Position numbers and translations under genes: made by a program | Assembly: GCA_034506395.1 (NCBI GenBank) | Contig: JAPDPQ010000003.1 | Location: 98,818 to 162,817, forward strand | Source of the DNA: a candidate division KSB1 bacterium | GTDB lineage: Bacteria; Zhuqueibacterota; Zhuqueibacteria; Thermofontimicrobiales; Thermofontimicrobiaceae | Reading direction: 5' to 3' | DNA length: 64,000 bases | In this document: in pieces, positions 25,811 through 35,745 of the stretch | Position numbering within the stretch: position 1 is the stretch's first letter | Layout: every line of letters starts with the position of its first letter | Notes under the pieces: model-generated | Told to the model about the DNA's origin: nothing | Database searches by the model: none | The model's input: the letters and a program-made list of their open reading frames with translations, nothing else

Positions 25811-26402
25811 TGAATTTACCTCCATTTATTTCAATTCATCCTGCTCCTACAGTTCATCCAGTCCAACAAGCTCAATAATATAAAAAATCATCCACTCTTG
25901 GCACGACCCCATGAGCGTCTGTTTCAGGATTGCCCTTTGATGTTCGTTTTCGCCGTGTCAGAAGAAATCATCGGCTGGATGGCGATCCTTCTCATGCCAT
26001 TCATTAATACGCTGGTATGAAGTAACGATTTCACAGGGGTGCTGTGATGAATAGGACGGCTGACTTTTTTGGGGGAGTAATATAATATAAATTTCGCGCC
26101 AATGCAAGCGAAAATTCGATTTTCATTGCATAGCCAATGCTAAGAGAGATCGAATTTTATCATATCATAATTTTGGCGTGTTAGCCCTTTACCTGATTGG
26201 ACAATTGACATCACCTGCAAATTTTCTTCGTTATCCAATCACCAAGATTGCCGCACATTTGATAGCTGATAATTTACAAGTCGGTCAAAATCGACCTGGG
26301 ATAGGATTTTGGATGATGTTATGTTCTATGCAAATGGGACTTCAATATGGCTGCTGACCATAAGGGACAGCCGCTCTCTGATCCGATATTTGCTTTCAAA
26401 GA
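25811..26402 (-). other. Gene-free stretch ahead of the one-carbon operon
   Basis: The 592 bases between the GH31 gene's end and the pterin-binding methyltransferase start hold no supported gene. A promoter candidate is listed separately; from it a leader of about 260 bases would reach the ATG at 25810. I searched that leader for cobalamin, SAM and THF riboswitch boxes and recognised none. Confidence 0.45.
26079..26107 (-). promoter_or_regulatory. Candidate promoter for the methyltransferase-metV-metF-corrinoid operon
   Basis: On the - strand TTGCAT (26102-26107) and TATATT (26079-26084) are separated by 17 bases, close to the sigma70 consensus, though the -35 is weak. It points toward the gene at 25810. 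Confidence 0.4.
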
Positions 26403-29258
26403 TTACTGAAGAACAATCGCCTTTTCGTTGCCGTCATATAAAACTGTTACATCCGGTATGATCTGAAAATTCAAGCCAACCGGTTTTTGCGGCTGGATAA
26501 AAACGATCTCGAAAGTCCGTTTTTGCAGCATCCCAGGGAAATCCCCTTGCCGCTGGCCGACGTACAAAGCTCGTTTTTGTTCATGATAACGAAATGGGAT
26601 GATGGCGAATTGGCCGAGCTCATATTTGTAGTTAATGCCCTCGTCCTCATAAAGCGTAAACGAACCATCTGCTCCTGCATAAACAAACAGCCGAATTGGC
26701 TCTGCCGGCTTTTCCATGGCGTATTGAATTTCTGGACCGCACGGCAAAATCGAGCCAGCCCTGACAAAAATAGGGATATCTGTATACGGAGCGTCCGCCG
26801 TTATGGTCTGACCTCCTTTGAAATAGCGACCAGACTTCAGCTCGTACCAACCTGTTCCAGCAGGGAGATATACGCGACGCGACCTGGCATGATATTCAGT
26901 AATTGGATTAACTAACAAAGCAGGCCCGAACATAAATTGATCGCCAATATTTAGCACATTTGGATCATTTTGGAAATCCATGATCAAGGCGCGCATTATG
27001 GTGTAATGCTGATGGGTAACCATGCCTGCCAGCGAGTAAACATAAGGCATGAGCCGATAGCGTAGCTTATCATAAGCCAGCATGGATTGATAGGCAAGGT
27101 GATCCTCCGGTGCGACATGGAATATTTCGCGATAAGGAAATTGGCCGTGCACGCGAAAAATCGGGCAAAATGCGCCAAACTGAAACCAACGAGTCATCAG
27201 TTCGCGCCACTCTTCGAGATCCGCCTCGTTGGGGCGTTCAAACCGCGGCTCCACTGCAAAGCCGCCAATATCCGTGGTCCAATAAGGAATACCAGAAAGG
27301 CAGAAATTTAATCCAGCCGGGATCTGGACTTTCAGGTCGTACCAACGGGCTGCCACATCGCCGCTCCAGGTTGCGGCAGCATAGCGCTGTTGACCAGCGA
27401 ACGCTGAACGGGTAAGGATAAACGCTCGCTGATCTGGTTTCGTCTGGCGCTGATGCTCGTAGATGCCTTTCGCGTTCATCAGCGAATAAGTATTCAGATA
27501 GCGAGCCGCGCTGCCCAGAGCCGTCGGGCCTTGGCGCAAAATGGTCTCCTCCCGCGACAAATTGGATTGGATATCTGGTTCCGTACAATCCAGCCACCAG
27601 GCATCGATCCCCTTGGAGAACAACTTGTCATTGATCTGGCGCCAATATAACTCCCGCGCCCCTTCTGAATAGGGATCATAAAATGTCGAAAGATACCCAG
27701 GACCCACCCAATCCCGTTGACCCTGCTCGACGTTTCTCATATAAAGCCAGCCAGCGTTTTTGAATTGATTGTAATGCTCCGTCCCAACGTAGAATTTAGG
27801 CCAGACCGAGATCATGATATGAGCGTTCAGGCGATGATGCAATTCATCGATCATCCCCACTGGATCTGGGTAGCGGGAAGGATCAAACTCGTGGCTGCCC
27901 CATTGGTCCTCAGGCCAATAAAACCAATCCTGCACGATATTGTCCAGCGGGATCCCGCGCTGGCGAAACTCGCGGACAACCGAGAGCAACTCGTCCTGGG
28001 TCCGATACCGCTCGCGGCATTGCCAGAGGCCCATCGCCCATTTGGGCATCATTGGCGCCTGACCTGTAATTTCTCTATAACCAGCAATCACCTCATCCAA
28101 ATTATCGCCATGGATAAAATAATAGTCAATTTGATCCGCCACCTCAGAGTAAAGCGACAGGCGCTGCTGGTATATTTTTTCTTCTGGGCCGAGGCATTTC
28201 AAACCGATGAACCCTCCATCGGGAATCCATTCGATCTTGATCGCATAGCGCTCCCCAGGTTTCATATCCAATTTGAGCAGATGGGTCCACGGCAGCCAGT
28301 TCTGACGCCACGAATCCACCACCAGCTCGCCATTGAGCCACATTTTTGTATAACCAGAACAATAAAGCCGAAACTTATGAACCCCTGTTTCATGACATTC
28401 AATCGAGCCGCTCCAACGTACGCTTTTCACGTTCTCATGAAATCCATCTGGAAAGGGATCATTAACATCGATAAATTCATGCTCAATCCTCGATTCTGGC
28501 CGCGAAGTGTATCGCGATTCGAAATTTCGATCGTGAAAATACTCGGCAGTCAAAACTCCAAAACTGCCATCGCTGCCATATAATTTCAGCGTCGCAAGCG
28601 ATTGAAACTCCCGAATATCTCCAAATTTGGTCCGAGAGTTATTATCCCACAGAACACCATACCCTCGACTGGATACTAGGAATGGAACCACAGCCACGAT
28701 GTTGCATTGCCATAAATCAACGTCGTGGCCCTTGTAATTCATGACGCCATTCTGGTGCTGACCAAGGCCGTAGAATGCTTCATCATTATGCGAATCGAAG
28801 AGTTGCTGAATGTGAAACGTCTGTTCGCCAAGCACCTCTGCTGGGGTAATAATTTTGCCACCCTGAGACGTTTCTTTGAGCAACAAGCGGCCGTTCCTAT
28901 CATAAAATGCAACTGCCCCAGTCCGTCGATGCACCTGAACGATCAGGTCCGTGGTTGAAATTTCCGTCCAAACCCCTTTATCTTTGATAGACCAGATCAC
29001 AGGATCCCAAGTTGTCTTCGTGACCATTAGACTGGGGCGGGCAGAAAATGAACGATTTGGGGATGCCAATACCCGAATGATATTCGCATCACAAACTTGA
29101 ATTTTTAGCCATTGCGCATCGGTTGGCTTCTTCTTAAGAAATTCAAAAAGCACTCCGTCAGTTTGTTTCTGGTAAGCGGAGAGGCTATTTTGAAAAATGA
29201 TCCCCATCATCGTTATTAGCGAAAGAGATCTCTTTAGGTTTTGTAATGGAGAGCTCAT
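26403..29258 (-). CDS. GH31 alpha-xylosidase/alpha-glucosidase with PA14 domain inserted in the N-terminal domain
   Basis: About 951 residues. A signal peptide (SLSLITMMGIIFQNSLSA) is followed by the GH31 N-terminal beta-sandwich, interrupted at about residues 230-365 by a PA14 module (LTAEYFHDRNFE ... VDSWRQNW). The (beta/alpha)8 domain has WWLDCTEPD with the nucleophile near D557 and TWSGDVAARW with the acid/base near D634. PVTEYHARSRRVYLPAG and a beta-sandwich finish the protein. PA14 in this position matches the known Xyl31-type xyloglucan alpha-xylosidases. The start is uncertain: a GTG at 29306 would precede the signal. It is the last gene of the glycan locus and probably periplasmic. 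Confidence 0.9.
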   Translation of the reverse strand: MSSPLQNLKRSLSLITMMGIIFQNSLSAYQKQTDGVLFEFLKKKPTDAQWLKIQVCDANIIRVLASPNRSFSARPSLMVTKTTWDPVIWSIKDKGVWTEISTTDLIVQVHRRTGAVAFYDRNGRLLLKETSQGGKIITPAEVLGEQTFHIQQLFDSHNDEAFYGLGQHQNGVMNYKGHDVDLWQCNIVAVVPFLVSSRGYGVLWDNNSRTKFGDIREFQSLATLKLYGSDGSFGVLTAEYFHDRNFESRYTSRPESRIEHEFIDVNDPFPDGFHENVKSVRWSGSIECHETGVHKFRLYCSGYTKMWLNGELVVDSWRQNWLPWTHLLKLDMKPGERYAIKIEWIPDGGFIGLKCLGPEEKIYQQRLSLYSEVADQIDYYFIHGDNLDEVIAGYREITGQAPMMPKWAMGLWQCRERYRTQDELLSVVREFRQRGIPLDNIVQDWFYWPEDQWGSHEFDPSRYPDPVGMIDELHHRLNAHIMISVWPKFYVGTEHYNQFKNAGWLYMRNVEQGQRDWVGPGYLSTFYDPYSEGARELYWRQINDKLFSKGIDAWWLDCTEPDIQSNLSREETILRQGPTALGSAARYLNTYSLMNAKGIYEHQRQTKPDQRAFILTRSAFAGQQRYAAATWSGDVAARWYDLKVQIPAGLNFCLSGIPYWTTDIGGFAVEPRFERPNEADLEEWRELMTRWFQFGAFCPIFRVHGQFPYREIFHVAPEDHLAYQSMLAYDKLRYRLMPYVYSLAGMVTHQHYTIMRALIMDFQNDPNVLNIGDQFMFGPALLVNPITEYHARSRRVYLPAGTGWYELKSGRYFKGGQTITADAPYTDIPIFVRAGSILPCGPEIQYAMEKPAEPIRLFVYAGADGSFTLYEDEGINYKYELGQFAIIPFRYHEQKRALYVGQRQGDFPGMLQKRTFEIVFIQPQKPVGLNFQIIPDVTVLYDGNEKAIVLQ

Positions 29259-29589
29259 AAGCTTTTGTTCAAATGGATTCGTCCTAACATCATGCCAGAA
29301 AGACACTCTAATTATCTCGGCAGATATCTGATCCTCTATTGTTTTGCAATGATGATGAAAGTCTTTCGCAGAAGTCCAGCAAATAATGGTTTAGGAGGCG
29401 ACTCCATTTCACCCATTCATCGCCTCCCTACCCTCATCCCACATAGACCAGTACTAACCTTACAAATGCGATAGTCTCTTTTGTTTTAATCAACAACCCG
29501 TCTTGAGTTGCTTGTCTTCCGGCAAGGGAATTGGTTTCTATTCATAGGGTGAATAGATTCCATTTTGCAGGACTTTGTTCGCACCCCAA
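29259..29589. other. Intergenic stretch between GH31 and GH130
   Basis: The 331 bases contain no supported gene. An 11-base odd palindrome, GAAAGTCTTTC (29357-29367), lies about 100 bases upstream of the GH31 start; it lacks the CG centre of LacI-type operators and may be chance. Nothing else was recognised. Confidence 0.35.
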
Positions 29590-30591
29590 CTATGGCAATG
29601 GTCTGGCTGGATGCGATTTAATATAATCGATCAACTCATCTACCTGGGCAAACGCCAGTGCGCAATAGGTGTCGGCCGCTCCGTAGAAAATCGCAATTCG
29701 GCCTGTATCAGCATCCTGCAAGGTGGCGCAGGGGAAGGTCACGCTAGGCACGAATCCTACCGTCTCGTAGGGTTCCTCAGGGGTCAGTAGATAATTTTCG
29801 CAATCGACAATGACGCGCGAGGGATCATCGATGTCCAGCAACGCAGCCCCGATGCTATAAATATAGCCAGTACAAGTGAGGCAGACACCGTGATAGATCA
29901 ATAACCAGCCTTCAGTAGTCTCAATCGGGATCGGACCAGCGCCGATTTTGAGGCTGCGCCACCAATAATGACCAGCCTTCATGACAAGACGATGTTTGCC
30001 CCAATAAGTCATGTCTGGGCTTTGGCTCAAATAAATATCGCCGAACGGGGTATGCCCATTGTCGCTGGGCCGATTGAGCATCACATAATTGCCATTGATC
30101 TTTCTCGGAAAAAGGACCCCATTCCGATTATAGGGCAAAAAAGCATTCTCAAGCTGGACAAATGTCTTAAAATCTTTGGTTCTGGCGATGCCGATCGTTG
30201 GTCCATGAAAATAATTGCACCAGGTGATGTAGTAAGTGCCCTCAATTTCCACCAATCGCGGGTCATAGCCATATAGGATCGGTTTGGCCGGCGTGCCGTC
30301 CTCGTTCTGAAAATGGATGATGTCCTCTTCAATTTGCCAGTGAATTCCGTCATTGCTGAAACCCAGATGTAGATTGGGATAGCCGTTCTTGTGATCCGCG
30401 CGAAACACACCGATGAATTCGCCTTGGTAGGGAATGATGGCACTGTTAAAAATCCGATCCGCCACCTTGATTGGTCGCCTCCCAACCACTGGATTTTTAT
30501 CGTAGCGCCACATGATATCTGAGCTTCCCTTCGGCCGATCCTGCCAGGGTATGTTGGGTAATGGTTTACCAATGATCGTGTTGGTTTTCAT
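29590..30591 (-). CDS. GH130 family beta-mannoside phosphorylase/hydrolase
   Basis: About 333 residues of the five-bladed beta-propeller GH130 fold: NPVVGRRPIKVADRIFNSAI, FIGVFRADHKNGYPNLHLGF, GYDPRLVEIEGTYYITWCNY (with the catalytic aspartate in DPRL), and IGAGPIPIETTEGWLLIYHG. GH130 enzymes phosphorolyse or hydrolyse beta-1,2- or beta-1,4-linked mannosides. There is no signal peptide, so it acts in the cytoplasm on imported oligosaccharides. ATG 30591 with a GGGAG site six bases upstream is preferred over an in-frame start 90 bases earlier. The beta-mannosidase encoded at 51857 fits the same pathway. Confidence 0.92.
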   Translation of the reverse strand: MKTNTIIGKPLPNIPWQDRPKGSSDIMWRYDKNPVVGRRPIKVADRIFNSAIIPYQGEFIGVFRADHKNGYPNLHLGFSNDGIHWQIEEDIIHFQNEDGTPAKPILYGYDPRLVEIEGTYYITWCNYFHGPTIGIARTKDFKTFVQLENAFLPYNRNGVLFPRKINGNYVMLNRPSDNGHTPFGDIYLSQSPDMTYWGKHRLVMKAGHYWWRSLKIGAGPIPIETTEGWLLIYHGVCLTCTGYIYSIGAALLDIDDPSRVIVDCENYLLTPEEPYETVGFVPSVTFPCATLQDADTGRIAIFYGAADTYCALAFAQVDELIDYIKSHPARPLP

Positions 30592-30777
30592 GTTGTCTCC
30601 CTTTAGAATTAAATTCTTACATCCACCGTTTGAACGATTGCCAAGAATAATGCATTGACTTTGAACATTTGGCTCGCTCAATCCACATCAGTCAACTGCT
30701 TAATCATAGCTTGACATCTGTTTGGTTAAGAGCTTTCTCCCAATATTCAGCCCTTTCAAGAAAGGCATTTGTTATGA

Positions 30778-31917
30778 CTAAAGTCTCAAGAAAATTTTTC
30801 GATTATATAAAAACCGTACGAAGGCCAACACCAAAATCAGCGTCATGGACGCTACCAGGAAAAAGCCGACTTTCTCGCCCCAGAAGCAGCGGGAAGGAAC
30901 ACTGACGATCCGCTCTGCCAACTGGTAAAAATTCATGATGTTCCAGACCATGTAGATGGTGATCGGGTTCATGCCCAACCAGACGAACGGCGTTGCCCAT
31001 TTTTTCCAGCCCCGCATGTCCAAAATCCAATAGAACAACCCGAGTAGAACAAAACAGTAGCCACCGCCGACCAGCACATAGCTCGAGGTCCAGATTTTCT
31101 TGATAATTGGAAATTGCAGTCCCCAGAGATAACCAAGCACCAGCATGGCGATTCCGCCGCCGATGAAATAATAGGCTTTTTTCAATTGGGTAAGATTTTT
31201 GTTCAACAACAACAACGAGGCAAAGACGCCCAACAGACAGCTCCCAATGGCAGGCAGCGTGCTCAACAATCCCTCGGGATCCCATTTGCCATCCCATTTG
31301 AAAAATGGCAGATATTTCATATCCACCCAGTTCGCCCAGTTCTTTCCCTCAGCAAATGAGACCTCTCCAAATTCAGGGACGGGGATAAATGATAACCAGG
31401 CCCAATAACTGATGAGCAGCGCTGCAAAGGCGATGACCATTCCCCGCCAGCGGAAATGGATGAACAGAATAGAGGCGAATAGATAGGTGATTGCCAGTCG
31501 CTGCAACACGCCCAACAGACGGATCCCTTCCACCCCATTGCTGATGCCGCCGTAATAGATGATGCCCAATAGATACAACAGCACGGCTCGTTTTATCACT
31601 CGCCGATAGGCCGCATTTTTGCCCTGTTGCTCCAATATTTTTTGCAGTGAAAAGACGATGGACATGCCCACCACGAATTCAAATAGCGGAAAGATGAGGT
31701 CAAAAAAATGGAAACCTTCCCAAACAGCGTGATCCAACTGGGGGATCAAATGTTTTTCAGGCCAGCCGCCGATCCATTGAAACAAGGCACGGAAAAAGCT
31801 ATCCCCGCCAACGATCCAAAACATGGTGAATCCACGTAACACATCCACAGAGATGTGGCGTTGAGAAATCGGATTCGAATCAGTTTCCACAAGCATCGGC
31901 TGTTCAGATTTGATCAT
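30778..31917 (-). CDS. HGSNAT-like membrane acyltransferase (DUF5009 family)
   Basis: A 379-residue protein with about ten membrane segments. It begins ISQRHISVDVLRGFTMFWIV, has DLIFPLFEFVVGMSIVFSL, YGGISNGVEGIRLLGVLQRLA and, near the end, WLGMNPITIYMVWNIMNF. This is the heparan-alpha-glucosaminide N-acetyltransferase-like family; the human homologue acetylates a terminal glucosamine using cytosolic acetyl-CoA. Bacterial members often lie in glycan loci, and the substrate is usually unknown. A GGGAGGAAAAA ribosome site precedes the ATG. It is next to GH130 and the GPH transporter. Confidence 0.85.
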   Translation of the reverse strand: MIKSEQPMLVETDSNPISQRHISVDVLRGFTMFWIVGGDSFFRALFQWIGGWPEKHLIPQLDHAVWEGFHFFDLIFPLFEFVVGMSIVFSLQKILEQQGKNAAYRRVIKRAVLLYLLGIIYYGGISNGVEGIRLLGVLQRLAITYLFASILFIHFRWRGMVIAFAALLISYWAWLSFIPVPEFGEVSFAEGKNWANWVDMKYLPFFKWDGKWDPEGLLSTLPAIGSCLLGVFASLLLLNKNLTQLKKAYYFIGGGIAMLVLGYLWGLQFPIIKKIWTSSYVLVGGGYCFVLLGLFYWILDMRGWKKWATPFVWLGMNPITIYMVWNIMNFYQLAERIVSVPSRCFWGEKVGFFLVASMTLILVLAFVRFLYNRKIFLRL

Positions 31918-31995
31918 TTTTTCCTCCCACCAATCTCATGGTTTATTATCGGATGAAATGATACTCTCTCCCATCAGTTTGAATTTTTCAGTTGC

Positions 31996-33429
31996 CTATT
32001 CCCCTCTGGCCTGTCGCCGCTCAATCAACTCGGCACCGATGGCTTTCATTTTGTCCTCATCCAGTTGATACAACCACATCAGGCCAAATGCAAGCAGACC
32101 GAGGCCTGCTGGGATCAAGCTGAACAGGAGGCGCAAGCCTCTGATACTCTCTGGCGATTGGGCTTGATTCGGCTCGAATCCCACCCGGGACATGAGACTG
32201 AGCGCCACGAAAGCGCCGAACGCCCATCCGATCTTCTGGGTCATGGTGGAAGCGGAGAACACAAGGCCGGTGGTGCGGCGGCCGCGCTTCCATTCGCCAT
32301 AATCCGCCGTATCTGCATACATGGCCCATAATAAGACGCTGAGCGGCCCGCCGGTCATGGAACCCAAGATCTGAAACAAGAAGATCAATCCCAACTGTTT
32401 CGCGGTCAAAAAGTAGAACGCTGCCGTGCTGACAATGGCAATAGCGAACAATAACAGGAACGCGCGCTTCTTGCCGAGCAACTTCGCCACCCAACTGACC
32501 CCTAAAACGCCGATGAAAGCTGAAATCTGACCCACAGTATTAAAGGCAGAGGTGATTTCCTCAAACCCGTAATTGCGAGATTCCAAAAACGGTAGACGAA
32601 GCTCTTGCGTCCCAATGACATATTTAAAATAGTGCACAGTCACGCTGCTGCGAACGGCAACGAACAGGATGAATGTAATCGTAATAGCGAGCAAAATAAG
32701 CCAGGGCTGATTGGTGATCAATTCATACAAATCTTGTTTGACCGATGAGCGCTGATTTTTCGGCGGCTGGACCCGCTCGCGCGTTCCCAAAAAAGTAATC
32801 AAAAAGAAAATAACAGCCATCATGCCGTATATGATGAACGAGGCCTGCCAGCCTCTGGCGTCGCTGGGGGGGCCGAAAATCTGATTCAAAGAAGGATTAT
32901 GCCCAAGCGCTTTTACCATGGGCAACAGCGTCGCTGAGACGATAATCCCTGCCGAAAATGCAAACAGAAATTTTACTGATGAGACAGTGGTACGTTCGAG
33001 CGAGTCGGCTGAAATCACGCCTAATAGCGCGGTGTAGGGGATATTAATGGCGGTGTATAACATCATGATCAAATTAAATGTCACATACGCCCAGATGATT
33101 TTTCCAGTCGGACCCAAGCTTGGCACAGTGAAGGTGAGCACGCCCACGACAGCGAACGGAACGCAGAGCCAGAGCAAATATGGACGAAATTTACCCCAGC
33201 GCGTCTTGGTCCGATCGGCAATCATACCCATGATCGGATCATTGATACCGTCCCATATGCGGCTAATCAGAAACATGGTGGCTGCCACGCTAGCCGGGAT
33301 CAGAAAAACATCCGTGTAAAAAAAAGTAAAGTACAACATAAACGTCTGCCAATACAACACCGAAGCCAGATCGCCAAAGCCGTAGCATATTTTTTCCCAG
33401 AATGTAAGCTTTTGAGTTGGTAAGCGCAT
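31996..33429 (-). CDS. GPH-family sugar:cation symporter
   Basis: About 477 residues with 12 membrane segments. LTFWEKICYGFGDLASVLYWQ opens the family pattern, RIWDGINDPIMGMIADRTKT is the GPH cation-site signature, and YADTADYGEWKRGRRTTGLVF is the conserved late loop. Members (MelB, XynB-type) import glycosides, pentosides or hexuronides with sodium or protons. ATG 33429 is preferred because AAGGAG lies close upstream. It probably delivers oligosaccharides released in the periplasm by the surrounding hydrolases. Confidence 0.92.
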   Translation of the reverse strand: MRLPTQKLTFWEKICYGFGDLASVLYWQTFMLYFTFFYTDVFLIPASVAATMFLISRIWDGINDPIMGMIADRTKTRWGKFRPYLLWLCVPFAVVGVLTFTVPSLGPTGKIIWAYVTFNLIMMLYTAINIPYTALLGVISADSLERTTVSSVKFLFAFSAGIIVSATLLPMVKALGHNPSLNQIFGPPSDARGWQASFIIYGMMAVIFFLITFLGTRERVQPPKNQRSSVKQDLYELITNQPWLILLAITITFILFVAVRSSVTVHYFKYVIGTQELRLPFLESRNYGFEEITSAFNTVGQISAFIGVLGVSWVAKLLGKKRAFLLLFAIAIVSTAAFYFLTAKQLGLIFLFQILGSMTGGPLSVLLWAMYADTADYGEWKRGRRTTGLVFSASTMTQKIGWAFGAFVALSLMSRVGFEPNQAQSPESIRGLRLLFSLIPAGLGLLAFGLMWLYQLDEDKMKAIGAELIERRQARGE

Positions 33430-33784
33430 ATCCACTCCTTCATTTTCGAACAGTCCCAAACTGAACCACCGAACCGTTTGATCCGCAAAACGATTCCAAG
33501 TTATTTTTTGCTTTCGGACATTCAATTAAATCGAATGCTATTATTCACACCTTTCCTGCTATGGAAGGCAAGGAGAGAACAATTCGGATGTTGCTGAATT
33601 TGATCCTTCCAGCTTTATCCGTGAAATTGGTAGCGTGGCAATTCGATTAAAAGAGTAAGCTGGCTATTATCCATAAACTCCGAACCTTCCTCTGGTCGCG
33701 CCCCATTGGTTAAGTGATCGCTTTTTCGTCGTGAATTAGGGGATGTCTCACAACTTGTAAGGCAGCTGAAATCGCCAATTTGCC
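33430..33784. other. Intergenic stretch between GPH and SSS transporters
   Basis: The 355 bases show no supported gene, terminator or repeat. A weak CAAAACGATT element near 33486 resembles a damaged LacI-type half-site but is not convincing. Confidence 0.35.
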
Positions 33785-35626
33785 CTAATCCGTCAATTTA
33801 TTCCACCAAGTCTTTTTGAGGATCAGCGAAGTGATCACCAATACGACCGCAGCCTCGAAGAACGGAAGTTTTTCCCTGAGCACGATATAAATCGGGATGA
33901 CCACCAACGAGGTCTGCCAGATCGTGCCGATGATGACATTAAATAGGTCCAATTTGAAATTCGCATCGGACTTGAAATTAGGATCTTGGGCCAGAACCTT
34001 CTGATGAATCGGTTTCCAGAAGCCCCAGGGCCGTACCTGGCGATAAAAATTGATCAGAACCTCTTCGTCCTCTGGCTTAGAGAAGAATGTGCCGAGCAAG
34101 CATCCAACAAGAGATAATACCAGGATAACTGGGAATGAGTACAGCGCATAGAGATTGGGCACAATTTCTGGATAGATCCAAAGATATAGGCCAGGGAACT
34201 TGGATAAGATGAGGGCCGCCGCGATGCCGGTCGCCATACCCCAGAAATAGCCATAGCCGTTGAAGCGCCACCAATACCACTTCAGCACATTGGCAGCAGT
34301 GTAACCACCCCACAGCGCAGAAACAATCCATTGCGTAACCTGGTTGATGTCTTTGGCATGAAACCCGAAAAAGATTCCGACCACAACAAATGCAAAGGAG
34401 ACGAAATAACTCATGGTAATCAACGTCCGTCGGCTGGCATTGGGATTGATGTAGCGCTTGTAAATATCATTTACCACGTACGCCGGCGCAGCGTTCACTG
34501 TGGCAGCAAAGGTGGACATAAACGCCGCTAACAATCCAGCCAGGATCAATCCCAGAAGCCCCATCGGGATGAAATTCGAAAGCGTATAAGGCAGAATTTG
34601 CTCGAAATCGATGCCAGGTCCCATTTTCCTGAGTTCGGCGCTGAAAAACACCAGTGCCAAAACTGCAATGCCTGTGATCATAAGGTATCGGGTGGGAAAT
34701 AAGCAGATTGAAACAAACCAGCTCATCTTGGAAGCTTCTTTAGGGCTTCGCGTGGCCAATACCCGTTGCATATCATAATTGGGGGCTGGGCCCGCCATGC
34801 TCACTAATATCCCTTTGAAGATCACCATCATCAAGAAGATTGTGAAAAGCGAGTAGCCATCATCGGCAATTTTTGTATTGACCGCCTCAATAAGGCCAGA
34901 CCAATCGAGGTTCAGATGCCAGCCAAAAAACAGGTCCTTCCAGCCCGTTGGGACAGCGGCAGAAATCTGTGCTGGCGTAGTTTGCGATATTGCGATCAGG
35001 GCAACACCGATGCACGAAATAGTCATCACCATAAACTGCAGCAACTCGGTCACTACCACACTGTACATTCCACCAGCCACGACATAAATGGCAGTGATCA
35101 ACATTAAGCTGGTCGCGTACCAGTTGGCATTGGCGACGGGATCCTCGGAAAATTTCCACGGCAGGAACGTGGTAGCAAATTTGCCCACCCCGGCGAAATC
35201 ATAAGCGATGAAACCGATGACACTCACCAGGGCAAAGATCACCACAATAATATGCGCTAAAGAGGCGCCTTTCCCGTAACCAAAGCGCGTGCTAATCCAC
35301 TCCGCCCCAGTCATGACGTTGGAACGTCGCATCCATTTAGAGATATAAACCATCAAGAAGATCTGATTGAACACCGGCCAGAGCCAGGGGATAAAAGCGC
35401 CTTTCAGCCCATAAACAAACGTCACATACACCAGCCACATGGTACCTGTGATATCGAACATGCCAGAGGCGTTTGAAACACCGAGCACCCAAAATGGCAG
35501 CCCTTTATCCGCTAAGAAATAAGAAGCTAGCCCTTTTGAAGCGCGGCGGGTTAATAGCGCACCAATAAATACTGTCAAGACCAGATAACCAAAGATGATT
35601 GCCACATCCAGCCAGCTTAACTTCAT
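33785..35626 (-). CDS. Sodium:solute symporter (SSS family)
   Basis: A 613-residue protein with about 14-15 membrane segments. DVAIIFGYLVLTVFIGALLTRR and FLADKGLPFWVLGVSNASGMF form the N-terminal SSS core, while PMGLLGLILAGLLAAFMSTFAATVNAAPAYVVNDIYKRY is divided across the conserved sodium-site helix. The C-terminal extension (about 500-613) has two extra membrane segments. Such long SGLT-like members in glycan loci import monosaccharides or uronic acids with sodium. An AAAGGAA site precedes the ATG. The substrate is not known. Confidence 0.9.
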   Translation of the reverse strand: MKLSWLDVAIIFGYLVLTVFIGALLTRRASKGLASYFLADKGLPFWVLGVSNASGMFDITGTMWLVYVTFVYGLKGAFIPWLWPVFNQIFLMVYISKWMRRSNVMTGAEWISTRFGYGKGASLAHIIVVIFALVSVIGFIAYDFAGVGKFATTFLPWKFSEDPVANANWYATSLMLITAIYVVAGGMYSVVVTELLQFMVMTISCIGVALIAISQTTPAQISAAVPTGWKDLFFGWHLNLDWSGLIEAVNTKIADDGYSLFTIFLMMVIFKGILVSMAGPAPNYDMQRVLATRSPKEASKMSWFVSICLFPTRYLMITGIAVLALVFFSAELRKMGPGIDFEQILPYTLSNFIPMGLLGLILAGLLAAFMSTFAATVNAAPAYVVNDIYKRYINPNASRRTLITMSYFVSFAFVVVGIFFGFHAKDINQVTQWIVSALWGGYTAANVLKWYWWRFNGYGYFWGMATGIAAALILSKFPGLYLWIYPEIVPNLYALYSFPVILVLSLVGCLLGTFFSKPEDEEVLINFYRQVRPWGFWKPIHQKVLAQDPNFKSDANFKLDLFNVIIGTIWQTSLVVIPIYIVLREKLPFFEAAVVLVITSLILKKTWWNKLTD

Positions 35627-35745
35627 GATCGATTCCTTTCAAATCCGCTTGCTTTTTTCCGTCAAACCAGTAGCTTGGGACCATCTCAATTTGCGTGAGA
35701 AATCCAGTTTTTTTGTGCAAGGCCCATTCTATTTCAATTGCGTTT

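Noticed and set aside
27717..28583. 288-codon + strand frame
   Set aside because: Antisense shadow of the GH31 gene; no recognisable protein pattern.
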